DNA of 35,572 nt, from NCBI RefSeq assembly GCF_002252755.1, contig NZ_NHOY01000055.1, positions 1 to 35,572 of the forward strand. Reading direction: 5' to 3'. The position numbers and the translations under genes were made by a program. Below are positions 16,068 to 24,164 of the stretch, piece after piece. Under the pieces are notes generated by a model that saw only the letters and a list, made by a program, of their open reading frames with translations, ran no database searches and was not told where the DNA came from. This DNA is from Halorubrum sp. Hd13 (lineage in GTDB: Archaea > Halobacteriota > Halobacteria > Halobacteriales > Haloferacaceae). Position 1 is the first letter of the stretch; every line of letters starts with the position of its first letter.

Positions 16068-17548
16068 CGGGGCGTGGCTCCCCCGGACACCCCTCACGGC
16101 GCCGGTTCCTCGCGACCGCCGGCGTCGGTCTCGCGGGCGCGCTCGCCGGCTGCGGCTACCGCCCCGGCGGCGGCGACCTCGCGTGGGAGTCGTCGCTCGG
16201 GGGCGGCGGGATGTTCGGCGCCGGCGACCGGTGGTTCCGCCCCGCGGGCGACCGGCTGTTCGTCGTCCGGAACCAGTCGGGACGGACGTTCGACTTCGAG
16301 GAGGACGCGTGGCGCGACTACGAGAACGCCGAGGTGACCGGCCTCGACCCGGCCGGCGACGCCCGGCTCGAGGCGGAGACCGACCGACAGGCGACGGGCG
16401 TCCCGGCCGTCACCGAGACGTCGGTGTTCGTCCCCGTCGAGGGCGGCCGCGTCACCGCGATCGACCGCGAGCGCGCCGCGCTCGACCTCGACGACCCGAC
16501 GGTCGACACCGCCGACAGCGACGGCGACGAGGCCGACGAGCCAGACCCCGTCCGCTGGCGGACCGACGCGGTCGCCGAGAGCGCCGACGGCGGGACCGGC
16601 GACGACGACGGTGCGACCGATGACGACGACGGTGCGACCGATGACGACGACGGTGCGACCGATGACGACGACGGTGCGACCGATGACGACGACGGTGCGA
16701 CCGATGACGACGACGGTGCGACCGGCGACGCGCCCGCGGTGACCGTCGACGCCGTCCGCGCGGGCGGACGTCTCGCGGTCGCCGTCACGCGTGACGACGC
16801 GGTGGTCCTCGACGCCGGCTCCGGCGATCGCGCCTTCGCGGTGGCAGAGGCGTGGCCCGACGCGGGCGACGGGTCGCCGCGCTCGCTCTCCCCCGACCGC
16901 GTCGCTGTCGACGGGGACGCCGTTTGGGTCGCCGTCGACGAGGGCGACTCGGGGGGCGCCCGGATCGCCCGGTTCGACGCGGCCGGCGAGCGGTCGGCGA
17001 CCCGGTCGCTCGAGGCCGGCGTCGACTGGCTCACCGTCGTCGACGACGCCGTCGTGGTCGCCGCCGACGGCGGGCCGTCTGTGCGCGGGTTCGACCGCGA
17101 CCTCGGCCCGCGGTTCGCGTTGGACGTGCCGGCGCCGAACGAGCGCCCGCCCGTCGGCGGGGCGAGCGGGGACGACGCCGCAACGAGCGGCGGCGACGAC
17201 GCCGGGCGGCGCGTGTACCTCCACCGCGGCGAGGTCGTCCGGGCGCTCGACGTCGCTGCCGGCGAGGTCGCGTGGGAGCACGCGGGTCTCCCGGCCTCCC
17301 GCCCGACGGCCGTCGACGATCGCGGAATCTACGGCGTCGGCGAGGACTCGGGCGGAGACGGAGTCGAGCCGGGACCCGCGCTCGTCGCGGTCGGCGCCGA
17401 CGGGGACGGTCGCTGGTCCGCCCCCCTCCCGGAGGGCGTCCGCGTCGAGGAGCTGTTCGCCGTCGGAGGACGGCTGATAGCCGTCGACGGAGAGGACCTG
17501 TACGGGTTTCGGGCCGAACCGGGCGAGCGCTGGTCGCTCCTCGGCTGA
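16064..17548 (+). CDS. Tat-exported lipoprotein with PQQ/WD-like beta-propeller and Asp-rich spacer
   Basis: 494 aa with GTG start. RRRF at 12-15 and lipobox LAGC (Cys30) indicate a Tat lipoprotein anchored outside the membrane. The body has repeated short beta blades of the PQQ-like/quinoprotein type (e.g. FAVAEAW, GRRVYLHRGEVVRALDVAAGEVAWEH split over 380-405, ALVAVGADGDGRWSAPL). Propeller blades of this kind act as binding scaffolds (as in BamB). Between residues ~180 and 220 six copies of DDDDGAT interrupt the domain. Coupling to the M48 protease by a 4-base overlap suggests a shared envelope-quality-control job, an inference. Few recognisable dehydrogenase residues, so not an enzyme as far as I can see. 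Confidence 0.8.
   Translation: MTGRGSPGHPSRRRFLATAGVGLAGALAGCGYRPGGGDLAWESSLGGGGMFGAGDRWFRPAGDRLFVVRNQSGRTFDFEEDAWRDYENAEVTGLDPAGDARLEAETDRQATGVPAVTETSVFVPVEGGRVTAIDRERAALDLDDPTVDTADSDGDEADEPDPVRWRTDAVAESADGGTGDDDGATDDDDGATDDDDGATDDDDGATDDDDGATDDDDGATGDAPAVTVDAVRAGGRLAVAVTRDDAVVLDAGSGDRAFAVAEAWPDAGDGSPRSLSPDRVAVDGDAVWVAVDEGDSGGARIARFDAAGERSATRSLEAGVDWLTVVDDAVVVAADGGPSVRGFDRDLGPRFALDVPAPNERPPVGGASGDDAATSGGDDAGRRVYLHRGEVVRALDVAAGEVAWEHAGLPASRPTAVDDRGIYGVGEDSGGDGVEPGPALVAVGADGDGRWSAPLPEGVRVEELFAVGGRLIAVDGEDLYGFRAEPGERWSLLG
16601..16723 (+). repeat. 21-bp coding VNTR in the lipoprotein gene
   Basis: Five perfect 21-base units (starting 16619, 16640, 16661, 16682, 16703) after one shorter copy at 16601-16618, coding DDDDGAT repeats. 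The absence of synonymous drift between copies indicates recent expansion by slippage or unequal crossing-over; copy number probably varies between strains. Confidence 0.92.
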
Positions 17549-17614
17549 GGTCGCCCGCGGAATCGGCGCCGAGCCCGGCGGCGGAACCGGCGGTGCGCCC
17601 GCGACGGTGACGGT

Positions 17615-18961
17615 CTACTCCGCGATGAGGCTCTCGCCGTCGAAGTCGGCGTCGGCGTCGACGTCCATCAGGTCCAGAATCGTCGGCGCGACGTCGAAGA
17701 GGTTCGAGCCCGCGACGTCGACGTCGGGGTCAGTCGTGTACAGCAGCGAGTTCTCGAACTTGTGCATCCCGTTTCGCGGCCCCTCGGTGAAGACGGCCTC
17801 CTTGCCCCCGAAGCCGGACTTCAGGTCGAAGCCGTCCGCGGGGATGACGACGAGGTCCGGCGCGATCTCGTCGTGGGCGCCGTCGAAGGCGTCCTCGCCG
17901 TTCACGATCCGCTTGCACACCTGCCGGCCGTCGGGGCCGGTGAGCCCCTCCAGGTCGGCGCGGAGCTCATCGCGGACCGCCTCGTACTCCGACTCGGGGA
18001 CGACGCCCTCGGGTTCGCGGCCCTCGAGATTGAGGTAGAAGCGCCCGGGGATGAGCGAGTACGCCCGCGCCTCGTCGTCGATGTCCTCGAGCGAGTCGTG
18101 GTCGTCATCGTCGTACGAGAGCCAGCCCTCGCCGGCGAGGAACTCGTTGCAGTTCACCTCCCACTCCAGCTCGGTGAAGCCGTGGTCGGAGGCGACGATC
18201 AGCGTCGTGTCGTCGTCGAGCGAGTCGCGGATCTCGCCGATGTAACCGTCGAGCGTGCGGTAGAAGTCGAGGAAGTCGTCGCCGTACGTCCCGTCGTTCG
18301 CGTAGTCGCCGAACAGGAAGTGGTTGACCCGGTCGGTGCTCATGAACACGCCGAAAAACAGGTCCCAGTCGTCCTGATCGAGGTAGTGGGTGAACACGTC
18401 CTGTCGGGCGTCGAGGGTGGCGTGAGCGTTCTCGATGAACTCGCTCTTGTCCTCGTCGTGGCCGAGCTTCGCGTTCACGTCGATGCGGTAGTCCCGGTCT
18501 TCGAGCACCCGCTCGACCGCGTCGTCGCTCGCGGCGGCGTCGAGCCCGGGCGAGAGGAAGCCGGAGACCTGTCGCTGGATCCGCGTCGACGGCGGGAAGG
18601 TGACGGGGACGTTGAGCACGGTCGCGTCCCGGCCCGCGTCGGTGACGCGGTCCCACAGCCGCGTCGCCTTCACGTGCCGCCCCATCGGGACGTACGTCTC
18701 GTAGGAGTCGACCTCGCGGTCTTGGAAGCCGTACACGCCCGTCTCGCCGGGGTTCACGCCGGTCGTGAGGCTCGGCCAGCACGCGCTCGACTCGGGCGGT
18801 ACGATGCTCTCCAAGCGCCCGGCCGATCCCGTCTCGGCGATGTCGGTCAGGTTCTCGAACACGTCGGGGTGCTCCTGAACGAGGTCGTACGGTACGCCGT
18901 CGATGCCGAGGAAGACGACGCGCTCGTCGTCGTCGCCGCGCAGCCGGTCGAACAGTCCCAT
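17615..18961 (-). CDS. Alkaline-phosphatase-superfamily phosphodiesterase/sulfatase-fold enzyme
   Basis: 448 aa from ATG 18961 (an in-frame ATG at 18988 adds nine residues). The first metal site is FLGIDGVPYDL (Asp21), the nucleophile region is PPESSACWPSLTTGVNPG (Ser58 aligns with the usual Thr/Ser), a VASDHGFTELEWEVN block gives the paired Asp-His ligands and the C-terminus has GMHKFENSLLYTT (His ligand likely). This matches the type I phosphodiesterase/nucleotide pyrophosphatase (PF01663) group in archaea. It hydrolyses a phosphate or sulfate ester or diester; substrate unknown. No signal peptide, so cytosolic. Divergent from the CysD/CysH-like gene, 125 bases apart, suggesting a shared function around activated sulfate or nucleotides. 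Confidence 0.82.
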   Translation of the reverse strand: MGLFDRLRGDDDERVVFLGIDGVPYDLVQEHPDVFENLTDIAETGSAGRLESIVPPESSACWPSLTTGVNPGETGVYGFQDREVDSYETYVPMGRHVKATRLWDRVTDAGRDATVLNVPVTFPPSTRIQRQVSGFLSPGLDAAASDDAVERVLEDRDYRIDVNAKLGHDEDKSEFIENAHATLDARQDVFTHYLDQDDWDLFFGVFMSTDRVNHFLFGDYANDGTYGDDFLDFYRTLDGYIGEIRDSLDDDTTLIVASDHGFTELEWEVNCNEFLAGEGWLSYDDDDHDSLEDIDDEARAYSLIPGRFYLNLEGREPEGVVPESEYEAVRDELRADLEGLTGPDGRQVCKRIVNGEDAFDGAHDEIAPDLVVIPADGFDLKSGFGGKEAVFTEGPRNGMHKFENSLLYTTDPDVDVAGSNLFDVAPTILDLMDVDADADFDGESLIAE

Positions 18962-19086
18962 GACCCGGTAGTCCGGTTCCGCCGACATATCCCTTGTGCT
19001 ACGCCGAGCGGGACCCGATCGCCGGGAGCGACGGCGCGGTTCGGATTCAGAAGGCCTATTTCGCTTCGCACTGACACTCAGCCCGT

Positions 19087-20058
19087 ATGAGCGATGACTT
19101 CCCGGCGAGCGTCGACGTCGATTACACCGACGGCGAGGGCGAGGATCCGGCGGACTACCCGTCGTTGCAACACAAGCTGGAGAAGGCGATCGAGGTCACG
19201 CGGCGGGGGCTCGAGCAGTACGAGAACCCGGCGGTGATGTGGACCGGCGGGAAGGACTCGACGCTGACGCTGTACTTCATCAATCAGGTGGCCGAGGAGT
19301 ACGGCTACGAGAAGCCGACCGCCGTCTTCATCGACCACTTCCAGCACTTCGACTCGATCACCGACTTCGTCGAGCGCTGGGCCGACGAGTGGGAGATCGA
19401 CCTGGTGTACGCCCGCAACGAGGACGTCGGCGCCTACGTCGACGACCACGGGCTCGAACCCGGCGACGACATCCCCGTCGACGCTCTCTCCGAGCACAAC
19501 CAGCACCACATCCGCGAGATTCTCGAGTACGAGGAGGAGTCGTTCCCGTTCCTGTTGGACACGTACGTGGGGAATCACCTGCTGAAGACGGTCGCGCTCA
19601 ACGACGCGCTCGAAGAGTACGACATCGACGGGGTCATCTCGGGCGTGCGGTGGGACGAACAGGAGGCGCGCGCGGACGAGACGTTCTTCTCGCCGCGCCA
19701 CGACCCGGAGCTGTTCCCGCCGCACGACCGCATCCAACCCATCCTGCAGTTCGCCGAGGCCGACGTCTGGGAGGCGTTCTGGAACTACGTCGTCCCCGAC
19801 ACGGTCGAGGCGTTCCCCGACGAGGGGTACGTCCCCGACTCGGCCGAGGACCTCCCCGACGGAGTCACCCAGGAAGACGTCCCCATCTCGCCGAAGTACT
19901 TCGCGGGCTTCCGCTCGCTCGGCAGCGAGGTGTCCACGGACAAGACGACCGAGGAACCGGCGTGGCTCCAAGACCTCGAGGGGACGACCGAGCGCGCCGG
20001 CCGCGCTCAGGACAAAGAGGACCTGATGGAGCGGCTCCGCGACCTCGGCTACATGTAA
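19087..20058 (+). CDS. PP-loop enzyme of the CysD/CysH (PAPS reductase) family
   Basis: 323 aa. The PP-loop is WTGGKDST (residues 52-59), ATP-binding. A VISGVRWDEQEARADETFFS segment and the C-terminal FRSLGSEVSTDKTTEEPAWL followed by TTERAGRAQDKEDLMERLRDLGYM-type ending closely follow the sulfate adenylyltransferase small subunit (CysD), whose tail ends in an 'ERAGRA.D....M...K..GY' pattern. It may thus form APS from ATP and sulfate, or reduce or transfer sulfur as PAPS-reductase-family proteins do; the redox Cys pair of CysH is absent, which favours an adenylation role. No CysN partner is nearby, so activity without the GTPase subunit or a different substrate is possible. ATG 19087. Confidence 0.8.
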   Translation: MSDDFPASVDVDYTDGEGEDPADYPSLQHKLEKAIEVTRRGLEQYENPAVMWTGGKDSTLTLYFINQVAEEYGYEKPTAVFIDHFQHFDSITDFVERWADEWEIDLVYARNEDVGAYVDDHGLEPGDDIPVDALSEHNQHHIREILEYEEESFPFLLDTYVGNHLLKTVALNDALEEYDIDGVISGVRWDEQEARADETFFSPRHDPELFPPHDRIQPILQFAEADVWEAFWNYVVPDTVEAFPDEGYVPDSAEDLPDGVTQEDVPISPKYFAGFRSLGSEVSTDKTTEEPAWLQDLEGTTERAGRAQDKEDLMERLRDLGYM

Positions 20059-20173
20059 CGCTCGGCGGGACCTCTCGTTCCGACGCCGACGGTCGATCCG
20101 TTCGACTATCCGCCCGTTTCCGGTCGGCGACCCACGCGCTGACCGTCGACGACGCGAACCGCACCGCTTTTGT

Positions 20174-20189
20174 TTTAGGCCCACCTAAA
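20174..20189. promoter_or_regulatory. Palindrome resembling a DtxR-family metal-regulator operator
   Basis: TTTAGG-CCCA-CCTAAA, a perfect 6-bp inverted repeat with 4-base spacer. The TTAGG...CCTAA arms are like the boxes bound by DtxR/IdeR/SirR/MntR-type Fe/Mn regulators. It lies 213 bases upstream of the amphi-Trp gene and 115 bases after the CysD-like gene. Assignment to a regulator is inference. Confidence 0.4.
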
Positions 20190-20232
20190 TGGTCCGACGG
20201 TCACTGATATCCACCCCTGTTCCGAGCCAGCG

Positions 20233-20285
20233 TCGGATCCAGAGGCACACGAGTTCCCAGACATCGGATCCAGAGGCACACGAGT
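20233..20285. repeat. Two direct copies of a 22-bp sequence, period 31
   Basis: The 22-base sequence beginning TCGGATCCAGAGG and ending CACGAGT occurs identically at 20233-20254 and 20264-20285. Nine bases separate the copies. Two copies only: too few for CRISPR. Confidence 0.85.
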
Positions 20286-20402
20286 CCCCGACGTATCGGC
20301 CCGCGAACCCCCCGACACGTCGATGCTCCGGGCGATCCGGGACCGCGGTCGGAGGGAATGCGAGCGACGTGACCGTCGACGACGTTCGAGCGGACCACCC
20401 AC

Positions 20403-20702
20403 ATGTCACACACCGAATCCGACACCGACGAGACCGAGCGCACAGTCATTCGAACCGGCCGCGACTTCGAACAGGAGTACCGGCTGGACGCGAGCGAGGC
20501 GGGCAAGTTCCTGATCGAGCTCGGCGAACAGCTCCGCGACGGGGACGAACTGACGATCGCAACCGACGAGTGGGAGCTCCCGTTCGCGTTCGGTGAGCCG
20601 GTCGAACTCGAGATCGACTTCGAGGGCGTCGGCGAGCCCGAACTCGAGGTCGAACTGGCGCTCCCGGGTCGAACGGACGAGGAAGCGCCGAACGTCGAGT
20701 GA
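20403..20702 (+). CDS. Amphi-Trp domain protein
   Basis: 99 aa, very acidic. The central segment TDEWELPFAFGEPVELEIDF-like strand pair (residues ~58-78) with the alternating hydrophobic/Trp pattern is the signature of the small amphi-Trp domain, found in haloarchaea and some bacteria, of unknown function. The N-terminal half has an EYRLDASEAGKFLIELGEQL helix that is also conserved in the family. Cytosolic, no cofactors visible. ATG 20403. It sits alone on the plus strand; the upstream palindrome may control it, with an unusually long leader. Confidence 0.85.
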   Translation: MSHTESDTDETERTVIRTGRDFEQEYRLDASEAGKFLIELGEQLRDGDELTIATDEWELPFAFGEPVELEIDFEGVGEPELEVELALPGRTDEEAPNVE

Positions 20703-20798
20703 GACGGCCCGCCGTCGTTTTGGCGGCGTTTCGGCGGCGCTCCCGCTCGTTCAGGTCGCGCGGGGCTAGCCTCACCGGCGCACGTCCGCGGCACGCGC

Positions 20799-20826
20799 AG
20801 CGGTCCGCGTTCAGCGGTCCGCGTTC
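20799..20826. repeat. 14-bp tandem direct repeat, two copies
   Basis: AGCGGTCCGCGTTC occurs at 20799-20812 and immediately again at 20813-20826, with a degenerate third relative (CGCGTTCAGCGATCCGCG) at 20834-20851 running into the adjacent gene end. Likely slippage. Confidence 0.75.
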
Positions 20827-20838
20827 AATTCCCCGCGT

Positions 20839-21099
20839 TCAGCGATCCGCGAGCTGAATCCCCCGCGCGACGACGTACATCAGCGTGATCCCGGTGCCGA
20901 CGGCGATCACGAACTGCGAGACGACGGTGAGGAATCCGACGAGCAGGGAGCTCCCGCCGACCAGCAGGGAGATCAGGAACAACAGCAGGGCCGCACCGCC
21001 GAACAGGACGATGAGGCCCGCGAGCGGGAACGCCTCCGCTCGGATCTGCCGGACGTCCAACTCTCCCGATTCGGGGTCGATAAACGGAGGTGACGACAT
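20839..21099 (-). CDS. Small two-TM membrane protein
   Basis: 86 aa. A polar N-terminus (residues 1-25) precedes hydrophobic segments at ~26-47 and ~52-76, with a short Gly-rich turn (VGGSS) between, ending in RGIQLADR. Family not recognised; a conserved haloarchaeal membrane protein by composition. ATG 21099 is used; longer in-frame extensions upstream look like noise. No partner gene on the same strand nearby. Confidence 0.7.
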   Translation of the reverse strand: MSSPPFIDPESGELDVRQIRAEAFPLAGLIVLFGGAALLLFLISLLVGGSSLLVGFLTVVSQFVIAVGTGITLMYVVARGIQLADR

Positions 21100-21376
21100 A
21101 GCGGGGAAGGGACGCCGACACGCATAACATAGGTGGGCGCTCTGAGAGCCCCACTACCGAGCCCCGCAGAGCCCGAATCGCCCGGCGGGTAGCGAATCGT
21201 CAGCCCGGGTACACGGGGAATCACGGGCCACTCCGGTATCGGGCGGCTGAGCGCGTCTCCGCCGGTGGTCGTTCGAGGCGGTCGGCGTCGCGCTCGGCCC
21301 CCTCCGCCGGTGTGCGAGGCCCCGGTTCCCCGGATCGGACCAGAAACGTCTTTTCGCCCGGCGGTGAAACCGCGGT

Positions 21377-22699
21377 ATGTTCGGGACGAGCGGCGTCCGT
21401 GGACGCGTCGGCGACGAGATCACCGCGAGCCTCGCGCTCGACGTCGGCCGCGCGCTCGCGACGGACGGCGCCGACACCGTCGTTCTCGGCCGGGACGCGC
21501 GCGAGAGCGGGCGAACGCTGAGCCGCGCCCTCTCCGCCGGAATCACCGAGTGCGGCGGCGACGTCGTCGACGTCGGCGTCCAGTCGACGCCGACCGTCGC
21601 CCGCGCGGTCGTCGCCGAGGGCGCGGACGCCGGCGTCGTCGTCACCGCCTCGCACAACCCGGCGCCCGACAACGGGATCAAGCTCTGGAGCGCGGACGGC
21701 AGCGCGTTCGACGAGGACGCGAACGCCCGGATCGCGGACGTCGTCGAGGCGGAGGCGTTCGAGTTCGCGGCGTGGGACGAGCTCGGGTCCCACCGCCGGC
21801 TGGAGGGCGCCCGGGACCGCCACGAGCGCGCCCTCCGGGAGTCGGTCGCGCTCCCGGACGACCTCGCCGTCGTCGTCGACCTCGGGAACGGCGTCGGGCG
21901 CGTCACCGCCGACGCGCTCCACGCGGCCGGCTGCGACGTGGAGACGCTCAACGCCCAGCGAGACGGTCGGTTCCCGGGGCGGCCGAGCGAGCCGACCGCC
22001 GAGAACTGCGCGACGGCCCGCGCGGTCGTCGAGGCGACCGACGCGGACCTCGGGGTCGTCCACGACGGCGACGCCGACCGGCTGATGGCGATCGACGAGC
22101 GCGGACGGTTCGTCTCGGGGGACGCGCTGCTCGCGCTGTTCGCCCGGCGGGAGGCCGAGGCGGGCGACCGCGTGGCGGTGCCGGTCGACACGAGCCTCCT
22201 CGTCGCCGACGCGCTCGCCGAGGTCGGCGCCGAGGTGACGTACACGCCCGTCGGCGACGCGTACGTGGCCGCCGAGACGCGGCAGCCGGACGTCGCGTTC
22301 GGCGGCGAACCCAGCGGCGCGTGGATCTGGCCCGACCGGACGCGCTGTCCCGACGGCCCGCTCGCCGCCTGCACGCTGGCCGCGCTGGTCGGCGCGGCGG
22401 GGTCGCTGGCCGGACTCGTCGACGACCTCCCGTCGTACCCGATCCGGCGGGACTCGATCCGACTCGACGAGAAGCGAGCCGTGGTCGACCGCGTCGCCGA
22501 CCTCGCCCGCGAGGAGTTCGACGACGTGTCCGCGCTCGACGGGATACGAGTGGAGACGGAGGCGGGCTGGTTCCTCGTGCGAGCGAGCGGGACCGAGCCG
22601 CTGGTTCGGATCACCGCCGAGGCGCGGGACGAGAGCGACGCCGACGAGCTGTTCGCGACCGCCCGCGGGCTCGTGGACCGAGCGAGCGACGCGGACTGA
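21377..22699 (+). CDS. glmM: Phosphoglucosamine/phosphohexomutase
   Basis: 440 aa, alpha-D-phosphohexomutase superfamily with all four signature sites: catalytic phosphoserine Ser92 in VVVTASHNP, metal loop DGDADR (231-236), sugar loop GEPSG (311-315) and phosphate loop RASGTEPLVRI near the C-terminus. Interconverts hexose-6-phosphate and hexose-1-phosphate; GEPSG and MFGTSGVRG point to the GlmM/phosphoglucosamine mutase or archaeal PMM/PGM group, supplying sugar nucleotides for glycans. It is functionally related to the UDP-sugar dehydrogenase 11 kb upstream, but not linked to it. The ATG is preceded at 21361-21373 by a small hairpin (GCGGT-GAA-ACCGC), the only candidate leader structure I see. 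Confidence 0.93.
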   Translation: MFGTSGVRGRVGDEITASLALDVGRALATDGADTVVLGRDARESGRTLSRALSAGITECGGDVVDVGVQSTPTVARAVVAEGADAGVVVTASHNPAPDNGIKLWSADGSAFDEDANARIADVVEAEAFEFAAWDELGSHRRLEGARDRHERALRESVALPDDLAVVVDLGNGVGRVTADALHAAGCDVETLNAQRDGRFPGRPSEPTAENCATARAVVEATDADLGVVHDGDADRLMAIDERGRFVSGDALLALFARREAEAGDRVAVPVDTSLLVADALAEVGAEVTYTPVGDAYVAAETRQPDVAFGGEPSGAWIWPDRTRCPDGPLAACTLAALVGAAGSLAGLVDDLPSYPIRRDSIRLDEKRAVVDRVADLAREEFDDVSALDGIRVETEAGWFLVRASGTEPLVRITAEARDESDADELFATARGLVDRASDAD

Positions 22700-22738
22700 C
22701 CGCGATCTCCCGGCAATCCTCCCGCCGTCCCCGCGGAA

Positions 22739-22746
22739 TCATATAC
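22739..22746 (+). promoter_or_regulatory. TATA box of the M28 peptidase operon
   Basis: TCATATAC about 27 bases before ATG 22770; leaderless start. It also argues against the upstream ATG at 22758. Confidence 0.55.
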
Positions 22747-22769
22747 GAGACGCACGTGTGTGGGAGCGT

Positions 22770-24164
22770 ATGACAACCCTGCCGTCCGAGACCGTCGGTG
22801 ACGCGTACACGGAATCGACCGCGTGGGAGCTGCTCGGCGACCTCGCAGACCTCGGCGATCGGATGCCCGGCCACGAGGGCGAGGCCGCGGGGGCGTCGCT
22901 CGTGGCCGAGGCGTTCGAGGACGCGGGGCTCGACGAGGTCTCGACGACGCCGTTCCCGATCCCCGGCTGGTGGCGCGGGGAGGCCTCCCTCACCGTCGAT
23001 CGCGGCGGCCGATCGACGACGTTCGACGGGAGCCACGAGCTCGTCGAGCTTCCGGGCACGCCGTCGGGGACGGTCACCGGGAGTATCGTCGACATGGGTC
23101 ACGGCCTCCCGGAGGACTTCGAGGGCGTCGACCTCTCGGGATGCATCGCGATGGCGTCGAGCCTCACCCCCGACGACTACGACCGGTGGGTCCACCGGAG
23201 CGAGAAGTACGACTACGCGGCCGAGTCGGGCGCGGAGGGGTTCCTGTTTTACAACCACATCGAGGGGGCGCTCCCGCCGACCGGCGACGTCGGCCACACG
23301 AACGGGCCGGGGCCGATCCCGGCCGTCGGGCTGAGCAAGGAGCTCGGCGACCGACTCGTGCGCCACTGCGACGACGCCGAGGCGGACCGCGGCGTCGAGG
23401 CGACGCTCTCGGTCGAGGCGCGGAACGAGCCGGCCACCTCCGCGAACGTCGAGGCCGTCGTCGGCCCCGACACCGACGAGGAGGTGTTGTACACCGCGCA
23501 CGTGGACGCCCACGACGTGGGTGTCGGCGCGAACGACAACGGGTTCGGGTCGGCGCTCGTCGTCGGCGTGGGCCGGGCGCTCGCGTCGATCGAAGACGAG
23601 CTCGAGACGCGCGTCCGGCTCCTCGTCTTCGGGGCCGAGGAGACCGGGCTCTACGGCTCGTACTACTGGTCGCACACCCACGACCTCGACCGCGTGAAAT
23701 GCGTCGTTAACATGGACGGCGCGGGCTACTCGCGGGACCTCGAGATCTACCCCCACGGCGCGCCGGAGATCGGCGAGGCGTTCGAGGAGGTGAGCGACGA
23801 GTTCGGCGTGCCGATCGCGGTCGAGGACGGGCTCCGCCCGCACAGCGACCACTGGCCGTTCGCCCAGCGCGGCGTCGCCGCGGCGCAGGGCCGCTCGACC
23901 GCCGAGGACAGCGGCCGGGGGTGGGGCCACACGCACGGCGACACCCTCGACAAGCTCGACGTCCGGGACTTACGCGAGCTGACGGTGCTGTCCGCGGCGG
24001 GGGTCGCGAAACTGGCCGAGGCGGACCGCGAGGTCGCGGGCCGCGACCCCGAGTCGGTGAAAGAGGAGACGATAGCGGAGGGCCACGACGTCGGGATGAA
24101 GGCGACGGACTCCTGGCCGTGGGGCGACGACCGACCGTGGCCGTGGGCCGACGAGCTGCAGTGA
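22770..24164 (+). CDS. M28-family aminopeptidase with PA-type insert
   Basis: 464 aa, no signal peptide, so cytosolic. The di-zinc site is complete: HVD (His244, Asp246), NDNG (Asp256 bridging), GAEETG (Glu290/291), NMDGAG (Asp316) and a late His in GHTHGDTLDKLDV. Residues ~100-200 resemble a protease-associated (PA) domain (GSIVDMGHG... ESGAEGFLFYNH). M28 enzymes remove N-terminal residues from short peptides. The last four bases (GTGA, 24161-24164) overlap the next gene, so both enzymes are translated together. Position upstream of a peptide ABC importer supports peptide catabolism. Substrate range not readable. Confidence 0.92.
   Translation: MTTLPSETVGDAYTESTAWELLGDLADLGDRMPGHEGEAAGASLVAEAFEDAGLDEVSTTPFPIPGWWRGEASLTVDRGGRSTTFDGSHELVELPGTPSGTVTGSIVDMGHGLPEDFEGVDLSGCIAMASSLTPDDYDRWVHRSEKYDYAAESGAEGFLFYNHIEGALPPTGDVGHTNGPGPIPAVGLSKELGDRLVRHCDDAEADRGVEATLSVEARNEPATSANVEAVVGPDTDEEVLYTAHVDAHDVGVGANDNGFGSALVVGVGRALASIEDELETRVRLLVFGAEETGLYGSYYWSHTHDLDRVKCVVNMDGAGYSRDLEIYPHGAPEIGEAFEEVSDEFGVPIAVEDGLRPHSDHWPFAQRGVAAAQGRSTAEDSGRGWGHTHGDTLDKLDVRDLRELTVLSAAGVAKLAEADREVAGRDPESVKEETIAEGHDVGMKATDSWPWGDDRPWPWADELQ

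Larger units (their letters stand above)
20059..20402. other. Intergenic region with palindrome and 31-bp period repeat
   Basis: 344 bases with no convincing gene (small ORFs lack recognisable protein character). Holds a 16-bp palindrome at 20174-20189 and a direct repeat at 20233-20285, both listed separately. No clear TATA box immediately before the amphi-Trp start. Confidence 0.6.

Noticed and set aside
14097-16097. Long minus-strand ORF (666 codons) opposite the zinc-ribbon, M48 and lipoprotein genes.
   Set aside because: It is a shadow of GC-rich codon bias: composition is Arg/Pro/Val-rich with no family motif, while the plus-strand genes have clear motifs. The same applies to the long minus ORFs at 23747-26302 and 27734-29680 and the plus ORF at 17762-19090.
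16601-16723. 21-bp repeats considered as CRISPR or iteron origin repeats.
   Set aside because: They are contiguous, in frame and lie within a lipoprotein gene with an intact reading frame on both sides.
21361-21373. Small hairpin (5-bp stem, GAA loop) directly before the glmM start as a riboswitch or glmS-like control.
   Set aside because: Too short for a known riboswitch or ribozyme; palindromes of this size are frequent at high GC.
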